A stretch of 52,393 nt of DNA from CAZCFB01 sp964511535 (lineage in GTDB: Bacteria > Myxococcota_A > Polyangia > GCA-2747355 > CAZCFB01). The notes under the pieces were generated by a model. That model saw nothing but the letters and a program-made list of their open reading frames with translations, searched no databases and had not been told where the DNA came from. Positions within the stretch are counted from its first letter, which is position 1; the number at the start of each line of letters is the position of its first letter. The position numbers and the translations under genes are program-made. The stretch covers positions 1 through 52,393 of the forward strand of contig CAZEFW010000050.1 in NCBI GenBank assembly GCA_964511535.1, read 5' to 3'. Below are positions 40,955 through 49,845 of the stretch, in pieces.

Positions 40955-43663
40955 GTGAGCCAGGATCCCACCCAGACCCGCATCGGGCGGCTGACTGCGC
41001 GGTTCGCCGACCTCGGCTACCGGCGCCCCTTTTTGGTGCTGCTGGGCGCGGCGCTTGTGGTGGGCCTGGGCGCGCTGGCCGGCACCCGGTTCTCCATCGA
41101 CCCGGACCTCAAGGCGCTGCTCCCGGCTGATTACCCCAGCGTGACCCGGCTCGAGGCGCTGCAGGCGCGCATCGGCACCCAGTCAGACTTCGTGGTGGAG
41201 GTGGACAGCCCGGACCGGCTGGCCAACATCCGCTTCGGCAAGGCGCTGGCGGCGCGCATGGAGAAGCTGCCGGAGCTGCGGTACGTCATCTTCCACCGGG
41301 ACCTCGCCTTCTTCCGCGAGCACGGGCTGCTCTTCCTGCCCCTGCCCGACCTGTTCAAGCTGCGCCACCGGGTCATCGACCGCATCAAGCAGGAGGTGCG
41401 CGACGAGACCGTGGTGGACCTGCTGGACGACGAGGACGAGGAGGAGGACGAGGCGGAGGGCGGGGCGGCCAAGGAGCCTGACCCGTTCGAGGCGGACGAG
41501 GAGGCATGGATCAAGCAGTACTTCGGCGGCGCCGAGGCGCCCGGCGAGTACATGGAGGCGGACGAGGGGCGCATCATCGTGATCAAGGCGCGCCCCACGG
41601 ACCAGACCACCAACGTGGCCTTCGCCGCGCGGCTGGTGAAGAAGGTCAAGGGGATCATCGCCGAGCTCAAGCCCGCCACGTACCACCCGAAGATGAAGGC
41701 GTCGGTGGTGGCTGAGTACAGCGAGCGCACCGACGAGACCCGCGAGATCCGCGGCGACGTGCTCACCACCGTGCTCTTCTCGGTGGCGCTTCTGGCCCTG
41801 CTCATCGGCGGCTACTTCCGCAGCCTGTACGCGCTGCCCGTGGTGCTGCTGCCGGTGCTCGGCGCCACGGTCTGCACCCTCGGCGCGGGCAGCCTGGCCC
41901 TTGGCACCTTCAACCTGGTCTCCACCTTCATCTTCGCCATCCTCATCGGGCTCGGCATCGACTTCGGCATCCACTGCCTGGCGCGCTACCAGTTCGAGCG
42001 CCGCCGGGGTCACGACGTGGGGTCCGCCCTGCGCCTGAGCCTCGCCTCCACTGGCACCGCGCTGGCCTTCGGCGCGCTGACCACCATGGCGGTGTTCTTC
42101 CTGCTGCAGCTGGGGCGGTTCCGCGGCTTCTCGCAGTTCGGCGCGCTGGCCACCATCGGCGTGTTCCTCTGCCTGCTGGCGACGTTCTTCGTGGTCCCGG
42201 CGCTGGTGACCGTGGTGGAGCGGGTCCGGGCGCTGTACCGCAAACCCGATGACGAGGCGACCGCGCCCGTTCCCGAGCCGCGAGCCGGGGGGGATGCCCC
42301 CGAGCCGGCGCCTCCCCGCTCGCGCCGGGGCGTCACCCTGGCCGCCATCATCGTGGCGGTGAGCGTGATGGTGGCCGGAGCCTCCACCGCGAACATCTTC
42401 CGCATCGACTTCGAGTACGACTTCACCAAGCTGGGCAAGCGGCCCGACCCAGCGCCGCCGACCCCGGCGGGAAAGGAGCGGGAGTCGTACAAACACGCCG
42501 TCGGCATGGTCACAACCTTCGCGCCCGCGGTGGCCACGTGCGAGTCCATGGCCCAGTGCGAGGAGGTCTCGGAGCTGCTGGGCCTGATCCGAAAGCTCGA
42601 CGACGGGGAGATGGACCGGCTGCGGCGCCTGGCCGCGGGGAAGGCGCTCAAGCCGGCGGCCGCCACGGGCGAGGTGTGCGACGAGGACGACGACGACTGC
42701 GACGCCGAGCCCGACGCCTTCGCCGCCGATGAGGCGGCCCTGGGCGGCGGCAAGTTGCTGCCCGCCGAGCTCAAGACCCTGCTCCCCCTGGGCATCCCCC
42801 GGCTGGAGGAGATGCGCTACTTCCTGCAGGCGTACCTCGGCCTGCACATGTTCGTGCCGCGCCACCAGCCCCTCAAGCTGCGGGTGATCAAGGACATCCG
42901 CCGCCGGGTGGACGCCAAGCGCGCCCTGTTCGGTGAGGAGACCGAGGAGAAGGTCGCCAAGTGGTACCCCTACCTGAAGGTGAGCGAGCCGGTGACTGCG
43001 GCCGCCCTGCCGGGGTGGGTCAAGCGCCAGATGGAGGAGGTGGACGGCTCGCTGGGGCAGTTCATCATCATGTGGAACCGCGGCGCCAAGGCGGACTACG
43101 CCGACGCCAACCGGCTGTACCAGGCGTTCTTCGACCTGCCCACCACGGCGGGCAGCGTGCCCGTGGCCGCCAACTACTTCGTGCTGGTGGAGGTGATCGA
43201 CACCCTCAAGGAGGACGGGCCCGTGGTGCTGAGCGCGGCCACCCTGGCGGTGTTCATCTGCCTGCTCGTGTCCTTCCGCTCGGCGCGCGCGGCGCTGCTG
43301 ACGCTGGTGCCGCTGCTTGTGTCGGTGACCTGGCTGGCCGGCCTGCACCTCGTCCTCGGCTGGAAGCTGAACATGTTCTCGGTGGTGGCCTTCCCGCTGC
43401 TGGTGGGGATCGGCATCGACAACGGCATCCATGTCTACCACCGCTGGCAGGAGGCGCGGTCCGTGCGGGTGGTGCTGCGGGAGGTGGGCGGCCCCATCGC
43501 CTTGACCGCCGCCACCACCTTCATCGGCTTTTCGGGGCTGCTGCTGGCCAACCACGTCGGGATCAACACCCTGGGCCTCACGGCCGCGGCCGGCATCGCC
43601 CTGGCGCTGGCCGGGTCGGTGCTCACCCTGCCCGCCCTGCTGCACCTCCTCGACAGACGTTAG
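40955..43663 (+). CDS. MMPL/RND-family membrane protein
   Basis: A 902-residue RND-superfamily protein of the MMPL/sterol-sensing-like type. It has an N-terminal membrane segment, a large outer domain with an acidic insert (DDEDEEEDEAEGG), a five-helix bundle (about residues 265-435, with FAILIGLGIDFGIHCLARY), a second long outer domain with another acidic stretch (CDEDDDDCD), and a second bundle (about 755-895, VGIGIDNGIHVYHR). The GIDxGIH pairs carry the proton-relay Asp. Such proteins export or move lipids or hydrophobic compounds. The GTG start at 40955 is preferred over an earlier one inside the repeat. It is followed 51 bases later by the FG-GAP gene. Confidence 0.85.
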   Translation: MSQDPTQTRIGRLTARFADLGYRRPFLVLLGAALVVGLGALAGTRFSIDPDLKALLPADYPSVTRLEALQARIGTQSDFVVEVDSPDRLANIRFGKALAARMEKLPELRYVIFHRDLAFFREHGLLFLPLPDLFKLRHRVIDRIKQEVRDETVVDLLDDEDEEEDEAEGGAAKEPDPFEADEEAWIKQYFGGAEAPGEYMEADEGRIIVIKARPTDQTTNVAFAARLVKKVKGIIAELKPATYHPKMKASVVAEYSERTDETREIRGDVLTTVLFSVALLALLIGGYFRSLYALPVVLLPVLGATVCTLGAGSLALGTFNLVSTFIFAILIGLGIDFGIHCLARYQFERRRGHDVGSALRLSLASTGTALAFGALTTMAVFFLLQLGRFRGFSQFGALATIGVFLCLLATFFVVPALVTVVERVRALYRKPDDEATAPVPEPRAGGDAPEPAPPRSRRGVTLAAIIVAVSVMVAGASTANIFRIDFEYDFTKLGKRPDPAPPTPAGKERESYKHAVGMVTTFAPAVATCESMAQCEEVSELLGLIRKLDDGEMDRLRRLAAGKALKPAAATGEVCDEDDDDCDAEPDAFAADEAALGGGKLLPAELKTLLPLGIPRLEEMRYFLQAYLGLHMFVPRHQPLKLRVIKDIRRRVDAKRALFGEETEEKVAKWYPYLKVSEPVTAAALPGWVKRQMEEVDGSLGQFIIMWNRGAKADYADANRLYQAFFDLPTTAGSVPVAANYFVLVEVIDTLKEDGPVVLSAATLAVFICLLVSFRSARAALLTLVPLLVSVTWLAGLHLVLGWKLNMFSVVAFPLLVGIGIDNGIHVYHRWQEARSVRVVLREVGGPIALTAATTFIGFSGLLLANHVGINTLGLTAAAGIALALAGSVLTLPALLHLLDRR

Positions 43664-43714
43664 GTTTCTGCGCGACTATCGGGGGGCGACATCATCTCTC
43701 CCGGAGGATCCGAA

Positions 43715-45664
43715 TTGCTCAAGACTGACCTGAACAGAGTTCACCTGCTGCTGTGCGCCGCGGCGCTCCTCGCCGCCCTGTCCTGCAGCGATGACGACAC
43801 CGGCGTCACCACCGACGCCGGCGTGTCCGACGGTCCGGTAGCGGGTGATGGCGCCGCCGACGCCGCCGCCCCGGCGTGCAAGCACACGGTGTGGAAGAAG
43901 GGGACGGTGGCGTTCAAGGAGGTCACCACCGCCTGGAAGCTGGACAAGATCGAGGGCGTGCGCATCACCGTGGTGGACATCGACGGCGACGGCTGGGCCG
44001 ACCTGGTGCCGCGGGTGGGGAGCAAGCTGTTCGTGCTGCGCAACACCGGCAAGGGAACCTTCGAGGACGTGACGTCCAAGGCCAAGCTCTACGCGCCGCG
44101 CTCGGGCACGACCCAGCGCAAGGTGGACCCGGTCTCCTTCGGCGACGTGGACAACGACGGTGACCTCGACGCGTACACCGGGGTGCAGTCCACCACCGGC
44201 GGCCTGTCCGAGCTGATGATCAACCAGGGGGACGGCACCTTCAAGCACGGCGACACCAGCTCGCCCCTGCGCAACACCGGCGCCGCGGAGAACCCCGCCG
44301 GCGGCGCGTTTTTGGACTACGACCTGGACGGAAAGCTGGATGTCTGGGTGCCGCACAACGGCACCGGCTACACCACCGCGACCATCGCCTACCAGGACCG
44401 CCTCTACCGGGGGGACGGCAAGGGCGGCTTCTCGGAGGTGACCACCGCCGCGGGGATGGCCACCAAGCAGTGGGCCTCGCTGTCCGACCTGAACAAGGGG
44501 CTGTGCCACAGCCGCGCCTGGGGCGCGCTGGCGTGCGACCTGAACGACGACGGCTACCCCGAGCTGATGGTCCCCTCCTACGGCAGGGCGCCCAACCACC
44601 TGTGGCAGGCCTCGGCCAGCGGCGGCAAGGTGACCTACGCCAACCGCTCGGTGGCGTCGGGCTACGCCTTCGACGACAACAAGAGCTGGCAGGACAACCA
44701 GTTCGCCCGCTGCTACTGCAAGTCGAACCCCACCGCCACGGGCTGCGCCGGGGTCCCGGCGCCGCAGATCGTCTGCTCCACCACCAACTGGACCCACAGC
44801 CAGGACCGGGAGGATTTCCGCCTCGGCGGCAACAGCGCGTCCACCACCTGCGCCGACCTGAACAACGACGGCTACATGGACCTGCTCACCGGGGAGATCA
44901 AGCACTGGTGGGCCGGCGCCGGCTCCGACGGCAGCGAGGTGCTGCTCAACAGCGGCAAGCAGGAGATCAGCTTCACCCGCCCCGGGGACAAGGCCCTCGG
45001 GCTGGAGATCAGCAAGGGCTCGGCCAGCTGGGACGAGGGGCACATGACCCAGGCGGTGCTCGACTTCGACAACGACGGGCTGCTCGACATCTACCAGGGA
45101 GACTCGGACTATCCCACCACGCGCGCGCACCTGTACCACCAGGTCAAGTCCACCGACGCCAGCAAGCCGCTGCTGTTCGAGGAGGTGCCCATGGCAGAAG
45201 GGATCGACCACCGCCGGGCTCACGGCGTGGCCATCGCCGACTTCGACCGCGACGGGGACGCGGACATCGTGGTGGGCCACTCCCGCGCCCGGTGCGGCTC
45301 AACGGGCGAGTGCTACAGCACCTATCGCGTGCGGCTGTTCGAGAACCAGATCGGCAACAAGAACGCCTGGGTCCAGCTGCACCTGGTGGGCGACGGCGTC
45401 ACCGCCAACAAGGCGGCCATCGGCGCCCAGGCGAAGGTCACGGCGTGCGGCATGACCCAGACCCAGCAGGTGGGCGGCGGCCACGGCCACTTCGGCACCC
45501 AGAACGACCTGGTGCTGCACTTCGGCGCCGGCGACGCGGCCAAGGTGCAAGTGAAGGTGCGCTGGCCCGACGCCAAGCTCACCACCCAGACGTTCACCCT
45601 GGACACGCGCAAGCGCTACAAGATCGAGATGGGCAAGCAGCCGGTGGAGGCGAGCAAGAAATGA
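43715..45664 (+). CDS. FG-GAP/ASPIC-UnbV lipoprotein (CRTAC1-like)
   Basis: A 649-residue predicted lipoprotein starting with TTG after GGAGGATC; mature start CSDDD. It has at least seven FG-GAP type calcium-binding loops (DIDGDGWADLV, DVDNDGDLDAY, DYDLDGKLDVW, DLNDDGYPELM, DLNNDGYMDLL, DFDNDGLLDIY, DFDRDGDADIV), which build a beta-propeller, and an ASPIC/UnbV-type domain at about residues 540-649. The layout matches the CRTAC1-like secreted proteins, whose ligands are mostly unknown. It is coupled (ATGA) to the flavin reductase gene. Confidence 0.85.
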   Translation: MLKTDLNRVHLLLCAAALLAALSCSDDDTGVTTDAGVSDGPVAGDGAADAAAPACKHTVWKKGTVAFKEVTTAWKLDKIEGVRITVVDIDGDGWADLVPRVGSKLFVLRNTGKGTFEDVTSKAKLYAPRSGTTQRKVDPVSFGDVDNDGDLDAYTGVQSTTGGLSELMINQGDGTFKHGDTSSPLRNTGAAENPAGGAFLDYDLDGKLDVWVPHNGTGYTTATIAYQDRLYRGDGKGGFSEVTTAAGMATKQWASLSDLNKGLCHSRAWGALACDLNDDGYPELMVPSYGRAPNHLWQASASGGKVTYANRSVASGYAFDDNKSWQDNQFARCYCKSNPTATGCAGVPAPQIVCSTTNWTHSQDREDFRLGGNSASTTCADLNNDGYMDLLTGEIKHWWAGAGSDGSEVLLNSGKQEISFTRPGDKALGLEISKGSASWDEGHMTQAVLDFDNDGLLDIYQGDSDYPTTRAHLYHQVKSTDASKPLLFEEVPMAEGIDHRRAHGVAIADFDRDGDADIVVGHSRARCGSTGECYSTYRVRLFENQIGNKNAWVQLHLVGDGVTANKAAIGAQAKVTACGMTQTQQVGGGHGHFGTQNDLVLHFGAGDAAKVQVKVRWPDAKLTTQTFTLDTRKRYKIEMGKQPVEASKK

Positions 45665-46239
45665 GCATGGTTTCGGTGGGGGCGAAGACCATTCACTTTC
45701 CCACGCCTGCCTGCGTGGTGGGCAGCTACGACGCCGACGACAAGCCGAACGTGATGACCGCGGCCTGGTCGGGCATCTGCTGCTCCCGGCCGCCCAGCGT
45801 CTACGTCTCGCTGCGCGAGGCGACCTATACCCACGGCAACATCAAGGCGCGGGGCGCCTATACCATCAACATCCCGTCGGCGGACCACATCGTGGCGGTG
45901 GACTACTTCGGCATCGCCAGCGGGCGGGATGAGGACAAGCTGGCCCGGGCCGGGCTCACCGCCGCGCCCAGCGACCTGGTGAACGCGCCCTACGTGGTGG
46001 GGTTCCCGGTGGTCATCGAGTGCCGGGTGACGCACACGGTGGAGCTCGGGCTGCACACCCAGTTCGTGGGCAAGATCGTGGACGTCAAGGGCGACGAGTC
46101 CGTGATGCAGGACGGGCGCCTGGACATCACCAAGATCCAGCCGCCTATCTACGACCCGTCGCGCAACCGCTACTACGGCGTGGGCCGCGACCTGGGCCGG
46201 GCGTTCCGCATCGGCAAGCTGCTCTGCGCCGATGGCTGA
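45661..46239 (+). CDS. flavin reductase-like (FMN-binding split-barrel) protein
   Basis: A 192-residue protein of the flavin reductase/FMN-binding split-barrel family. TPACVVGSYDADDKPNVMTA, WSGICCSRPPSVYVSLREAT and HGNIKARGAYTINIPS fit the family. Members reduce FMN or FAD with NAD(P)H or bind FMN as small oxidoreductases. The start ATG overlaps the upstream stop (ATGA), and the end overlaps the next gene by eight bases, so three genes are coupled. The redox protein between two surface lipoproteins is an odd neighbour with no obvious pathway link. Confidence 0.82.
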   Translation: MSMVSVGAKTIHFPTPACVVGSYDADDKPNVMTAAWSGICCSRPPSVYVSLREATYTHGNIKARGAYTINIPSADHIVAVDYFGIASGRDEDKLARAGLTAAPSDLVNAPYVVGFPVVIECRVTHTVELGLHTQFVGKIVDVKGDESVMQDGRLDITKIQPPIYDPSRNRYYGVGRDLGRAFRIGKLLCADG

Positions 46240-47899
46240 GCGGGGCGCGACCGCAGGCCTGTTCGCCTGCACCCTGCTCTGTTGGCTCGCGCCGGGCTGT
46301 CACGACCTGACGCGCTGGAACCAGGATGGCGGCGCGGGCGTAGAGGCCGGCGGGGGCGGAGACATGGCCGTGGATGTCGGGCTCCCGGGTGACCGGGGAT
46401 CGAGCGAAGGCCTTCCCCACAAGGACCTCAAGGGCCCTTCCCCCGATACCACCAGGCAGCCGACCGATGGCAAGCAGCCTCCCGTGGACCTGAAAGGGCC
46501 TCCCAAGGATCTCAAGCAGCCCCCCAAAGATCTGAAGGCCCCCAAGGACCTCAAGCCGCCGCCGGACCTCAAGCCGCCGCCGGACCTCAAGCCGCCGCCG
46601 GACCAGAAGGTGCTCCCCCCGGACAAGGGGAAGGCGTGCGGTAACAACAAGCTCGAGCCGGGCGAGCAGTGCGACGGCGCCAACCTCGGCGGGCAGACCT
46701 GCCAGAAACTGGGGTTCCCCACCGGCACCCTGGCCTGCAGCAAGCAGTGCAGCTTCGACCTGGCCAAGTGCCAGGGCGTGATGGATCCCAAGGGTATCGC
46801 AGTGGGGGTGGACAACAAGGCGGACTACACGCCGCGGGTGGCGTACGGCGGCGGCTTGTTTCTGGTGGTCTGGCGCCGGGTGGACGCGGGCGGCTCCTAC
46901 GCCGGACATATCTACGCCGCCCGGGTCAGCGCCGCGGGCAAGCTGCTGGACAGCCCGGCCTTCGTCATCGCCACCGGCGGCGGGAACCACTCGAACCCCG
47001 CGGTGGCGTCGGACGGCAAGAACTTCCTGGTCACCTGGCATGTCAACAACGGGGGCCAGTTCCAGGTCAAAGCGCGGCTGGTCAACGCCGCGGGCAAGCT
47101 GCTGGGCAAGTCCCGGTTCAGCATCTCCAGGGACGCCGGCCTGGCGGTGGGACCATCGGTGGCCTACGACGGCGCGGCCTATCAGGTGGTCTGGACGCAC
47201 CAGCCTGCCAGCCAAAAGGAGTACGACATCCACGGAGCGCGGGTGTCCAAGTCCGGCGCGTTGCAGGGGGCCAAGGACACCGTGGTCTCGGGCGCCAACC
47301 TGAACCAGGTGGACTCATCCATCGCCTGCGGGCCCGCTAACTGCTTCGCCGCGTGGCAAGATGCCCGCAGCAAATTTTTCGCGATCCACGGCACGCGCCT
47401 GTCGCTGAACGGCGCCGTACTGGACAAGGGCGGCATCAAGGTCAGGGGTAGCACCACCACGCAGATCAATCAGGGCCCGTTTCTGCCCTCGGTGGCGGCC
47501 AGCGGATCGGGCTTCCTGGTGACCTGGGCCAACGCCGTCGCAGGCCTGAGCATCGCGCGGGCCGCGCGGGTCTCCACCGCGGCCAAGGTGCTGGACAGCC
47601 CCCCCATCACCCTGTCACCCACCACGGGCTACAACCAGCGCCCGGTGGTGGCGTTCTCCGGTCCGCACTACCTGGCGGCGTGGGAAGACTACGGCACCAC
47701 CAAGTGGTTCAACATCGTCGGCGCGGGCGTGACCACCGGCGGCGCCAAGGTGCCGGGCGCCAAGGCGTTGAAGGTCGCTGGCCTGAACTTCAACCAGCGC
47801 TGGCCCGGCCTGGCCTGCGGCCCGACAACCTGCCTGGCGGTGTGGTCCGACTACCGCACCGGCAACCCCGACATCTGGGCCGCGCGCGTCAGACCGTGA
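46232..47899 (+). CDS. lipoprotein with Pro/Lys repeat linker and beta-propeller-like body
   Basis: A 555-residue predicted lipoprotein (lipobox LAPGC). An extended linker (about residues 60-130) repeats PPKDLK and PPDLK; then a Cys-rich motif CGNNKLEPGEQCDGANLGGQ as in many deltaproteobacterial surface proteins; then about 370 residues of repeats such as VAYGGGLFLVVWRRVDAGG, VASDGKNFLVTWHV, VAYDGAAYQVVWTH and VAASGSGFLVTWAN, likely a beta-propeller. Nothing catalytic is visible. The end CLAVWSDYRTGNPDIWAARV closes the last blade. It is followed by a strong hairpin. Confidence 0.78.
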   Translation: MAERGATAGLFACTLLCWLAPGCHDLTRWNQDGGAGVEAGGGGDMAVDVGLPGDRGSSEGLPHKDLKGPSPDTTRQPTDGKQPPVDLKGPPKDLKQPPKDLKAPKDLKPPPDLKPPPDLKPPPDQKVLPPDKGKACGNNKLEPGEQCDGANLGGQTCQKLGFPTGTLACSKQCSFDLAKCQGVMDPKGIAVGVDNKADYTPRVAYGGGLFLVVWRRVDAGGSYAGHIYAARVSAAGKLLDSPAFVIATGGGNHSNPAVASDGKNFLVTWHVNNGGQFQVKARLVNAAGKLLGKSRFSISRDAGLAVGPSVAYDGAAYQVVWTHQPASQKEYDIHGARVSKSGALQGAKDTVVSGANLNQVDSSIACGPANCFAAWQDARSKFFAIHGTRLSLNGAVLDKGGIKVRGSTTTQINQGPFLPSVAASGSGFLVTWANAVAGLSIARAARVSTAAKVLDSPPITLSPTTGYNQRPVVAFSGPHYLAAWEDYGTTKWFNIVGAGVTTGGAKVPGAKALKVAGLNFNQRWPGLACGPTTCLAVWSDYRTGNPDIWAARVRP

Positions 47900-47922
47900 C
47901 GCTGGCGGCCTCGCCGCCAGCG
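47900..47922. terminator. perfect 10-bp stem hairpin between convergent genes
   Basis: CGCTGGCGGC-CTC-GCCGCCAGCG is a perfect, very GC-rich hairpin beginning one base after the lipoprotein stop and 47 bases from the convergent stop at 47969. It has no T run. Its position suggests a shared stop signal for both genes. Confidence 0.55.
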
Positions 47923-47951
47923 AATGCCAGAACGCCGAAATGCCAGAATGC
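47923..47951. repeat. short direct repeats (AATGCCAGAA type)
   Basis: AATGCCAGAACGCC and AATGCCAGAATGC follow the hairpin as loose 10-14 base direct repeats. They are noncoding and look like a small dispersed low-complexity element. Confidence 0.4.
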
Positions 47952-47968
47952 GGCTGGCCAGCTGAGGC

Positions 47969-48868
47969 TCACTGCAGCTGCGCAGTCAGGTCCACGGTCA
48001 CCTTGCGCACGGTGTGGCTCTTGCCCTTTAGCGCCGGGATGGACCAGGTCACCTTGCCCTTGACTGGATCGACCTTCGCCTTGTGGGTGGCCGAGACGAC
48101 CTTTCCCCCTGCCGGGATGGCGTGGCTCAGGTGGATGCCGTGGGCGGCGGCCTTGCCGGGGTTGGTCACCCGCAGGGCGTAGACCACGCGCGTGCCGCCG
48201 GCTGCCGTCAGCTTGTCCGAGACCACCACCGGCGCGTGCAGCGTGCCTGCCTTGCCCCGCTTGTTCCGCGCGCCGCTCTTGCTGCTGGTCACGGCGCCGA
48301 AGCTTACATGGGTCGCGGTGAGGGGGGAGGTGGTGCGGCTGATGGAGAGCAGCAGCGGAGCGGGCTTGGGCACGGGCGGACGCGGCATCGGCAGGCCGGC
48401 GGCCTCCTTGTAATCGCCATGCACCAGCAGCTGGCTGGCGGTGATGGTCATCCTGGAGATGCCGGACCGGATCTTCTTGATCGGCGCGGCGCAGGTGCCG
48501 AGGAAGACGATGGACGCCACCCCCTTGCCCCCGGAACCGAGCTGCGTGATGGAGCAATTCGCCTGGGCCACCAGGGGGGCGGCGCCGCTGCCGCTGCCCA
48601 GCCCCTTGCAGAACCCCGCCGCCTTGCTGTTGTTGGGCCCGGGCTTGTAGTCGATGTAGACCTTGTAGGGTCCGGTGCTCCCGGCCAGCCCCTTGGGGCA
48701 GGTGAGCTTGCCCCCCTTGATCATGCACCCCGCGGCCGCAAATGAGAGCACCCCCTGGAAGGGGTCCGCGTACCCCGGGATGTTGATCTTCACCTTGCCC
48801 GCTGCCACGGCCGGCGTCGCGACGACAGCAAACGACAGCACGAGCACACCCAGTAAACGACTTGCCAT
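47969..48868 (-). CDS. exported protein with DUF11-like C-terminal domain
   Basis: A 299-residue protein with a signal peptide (about residues 1-22, ending AVAAG). The middle part has several Cys (GCMIKGGKLTCP, GFCKGLGSGSG, FLGTCAAPI), and the last 110 residues resemble a DUF11-type beta domain (VVYALRVTNPGKAAAHGIHL, GKVTWSIPALKGKSHTVRKV). Such domains often occur in surface proteins. The start at 48868 follows AGGGAGGAGGCAG. It stands alone, divergent from the sigma-54-driven gene at 49120. Confidence 0.75.
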   Translation of the reverse strand: MASRLLGVLVLSFAVVATPAVAAGKVKINIPGYADPFQGVLSFAAAGCMIKGGKLTCPKGLAGSTGPYKVYIDYKPGPNNSKAAGFCKGLGSGSGAAPLVAQANCSITQLGSGGKGVASIVFLGTCAAPIKKIRSGISRMTITASQLLVHGDYKEAAGLPMPRPPVPKPAPLLLSISRTTSPLTATHVSFGAVTSSKSGARNKRGKAGTLHAPVVVSDKLTAAGGTRVVYALRVTNPGKAAAHGIHLSHAIPAGGKVVSATHKAKVDPVKGKVTWSIPALKGKSHTVRKVTVDLTAQLQ

Positions 48869-49062
48869 GTTCTGCCTCCTCCCTGTGACGGTGCGCCGCA
48901 ATGGTACCAAAAGAACCTGTCCCCCCCTGGCAGGCCGGGTAGCCGATCCCCGGGGGCTGCAGCCCTCCTTCTGGCCAGAATCGATGTGGCGCTCTGGATA
49001 CCCCAGGAGAGTCGATCCACAGCCGAACCCATAACCGCCCGAAATATTTACAAATGAACACC

Positions 49063-49077
49063 TGGCATGGCCGTTGC
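49063..49077 (+). promoter_or_regulatory. sigma-54 (-24/-12) promoter
   Basis: TGGCATGGCCGTTGC matches the sigma-54 consensus TGGCACGNNNNTTGC at all fixed positions but one, with the exact ten-base spacing between GG and GC. A T follows the GC. Transcription should start near 49090, 30 bases before the ATG at 49120. Confidence 0.7.
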
Positions 49078-49119
49078 TTTTGTAGCTGGCAACAACCAAC
49101 CCTCTCAGGAGTTCGAATA

Positions 49120-49821
49120 ATGAAGACCCTCCGCAATCTCCTCTTCACCGTATTGATGGCCGCATCTTTCATCCTCTGCGCGGCGCCGGCCCAGGCTCGC
49201 AACGACAGGCCGCTGAACCGCGATGTGGCCATGGGCGCGGTCAAGGCCTCCATCCTCAAGCAGGCCGAGGCCCAGCTGCAGGGCACCGGCGTGACCGTGC
49301 GGTCGGTGGGCCTGAACAACAACTTCAAGCTCCGCAACACCACCAGCTTTTCGGGCAAGGTGCACCTCTCCGACGGGCGCAGCGTGGACTTCGACGGCAA
49401 GGTGAAGCACAAGGAGCTGCGCTCCTCCGTCGAGTCCCTCGGCCTGAGCAAGAACCTGCCAAAGGACAGGCAGGCACAGAAGTTCGCCAGCCGCTCCAAT
49501 GGCTACCGGCCCCTGCAGGGCTCCGGCTGGACCCGGCTGCCGCAGCTCACCACCGGCATGGATCTGCGCCCCTCTGGCCGAATCTCCCAGCCGCTGAAGC
49601 AGAACGAAGTCAGGCTGCCCGCGGTGCGCAAGGGCAAGGCCGACAAGTCGGTGCTGGTGAAGGTCAGCAAGGTGAACACGAAGACCGGCACCATGTCGCT
49701 GAACTGGGGCCGCCAGGGCCGCAAGGCGAGCGGCCGCTTCACCCGGGGCTACAGCCGCACCGGCTCCACCAAGATCAAGACCGACCCGCGCAGCTGGAAG
49801 GGTTACGGCAAGCGGCGCTGA
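49120..49821 (+). CDS. small basic exported protein under a sigma-54 promoter
   Basis: A 233-residue protein with a signal peptide (about residues 1-27, ending PAQA). The mature protein is strongly basic with no recognised domain; it has recurring short motifs (VHLSDGRSVDFDGKVKHKEL, KADKSVLVKVSKV) and a final RSWKGYGKRR. The start follows CAGGAG and a sigma-54 promoter lies 43-57 bases upstream, so it should need an enhancer-binding activator. Basic secreted proteins can bind nucleic acid or acidic polysaccharide, but this is only a guess. Confidence 0.72.
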   Translation: MKTLRNLLFTVLMAASFILCAAPAQARNDRPLNRDVAMGAVKASILKQAEAQLQGTGVTVRSVGLNNNFKLRNTTSFSGKVHLSDGRSVDFDGKVKHKELRSSVESLGLSKNLPKDRQAQKFASRSNGYRPLQGSGWTRLPQLTTGMDLRPSGRISQPLKQNEVRLPAVRKGKADKSVLVKVSKVNTKTGTMSLNWGRQGRKASGRFTRGYSRTGSTKIKTDPRSWKGYGKRR

Positions 49822-49845
49822 CGTCGGCGCCCTCCTGACCGCTCC

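Noticed and set aside
41183..43645. Long open frame opposite the MMPL/RND gene
   Set aside because: Same kind of antisense shadow; the forward frame has membrane helices and conserved GIDxGIH motifs.
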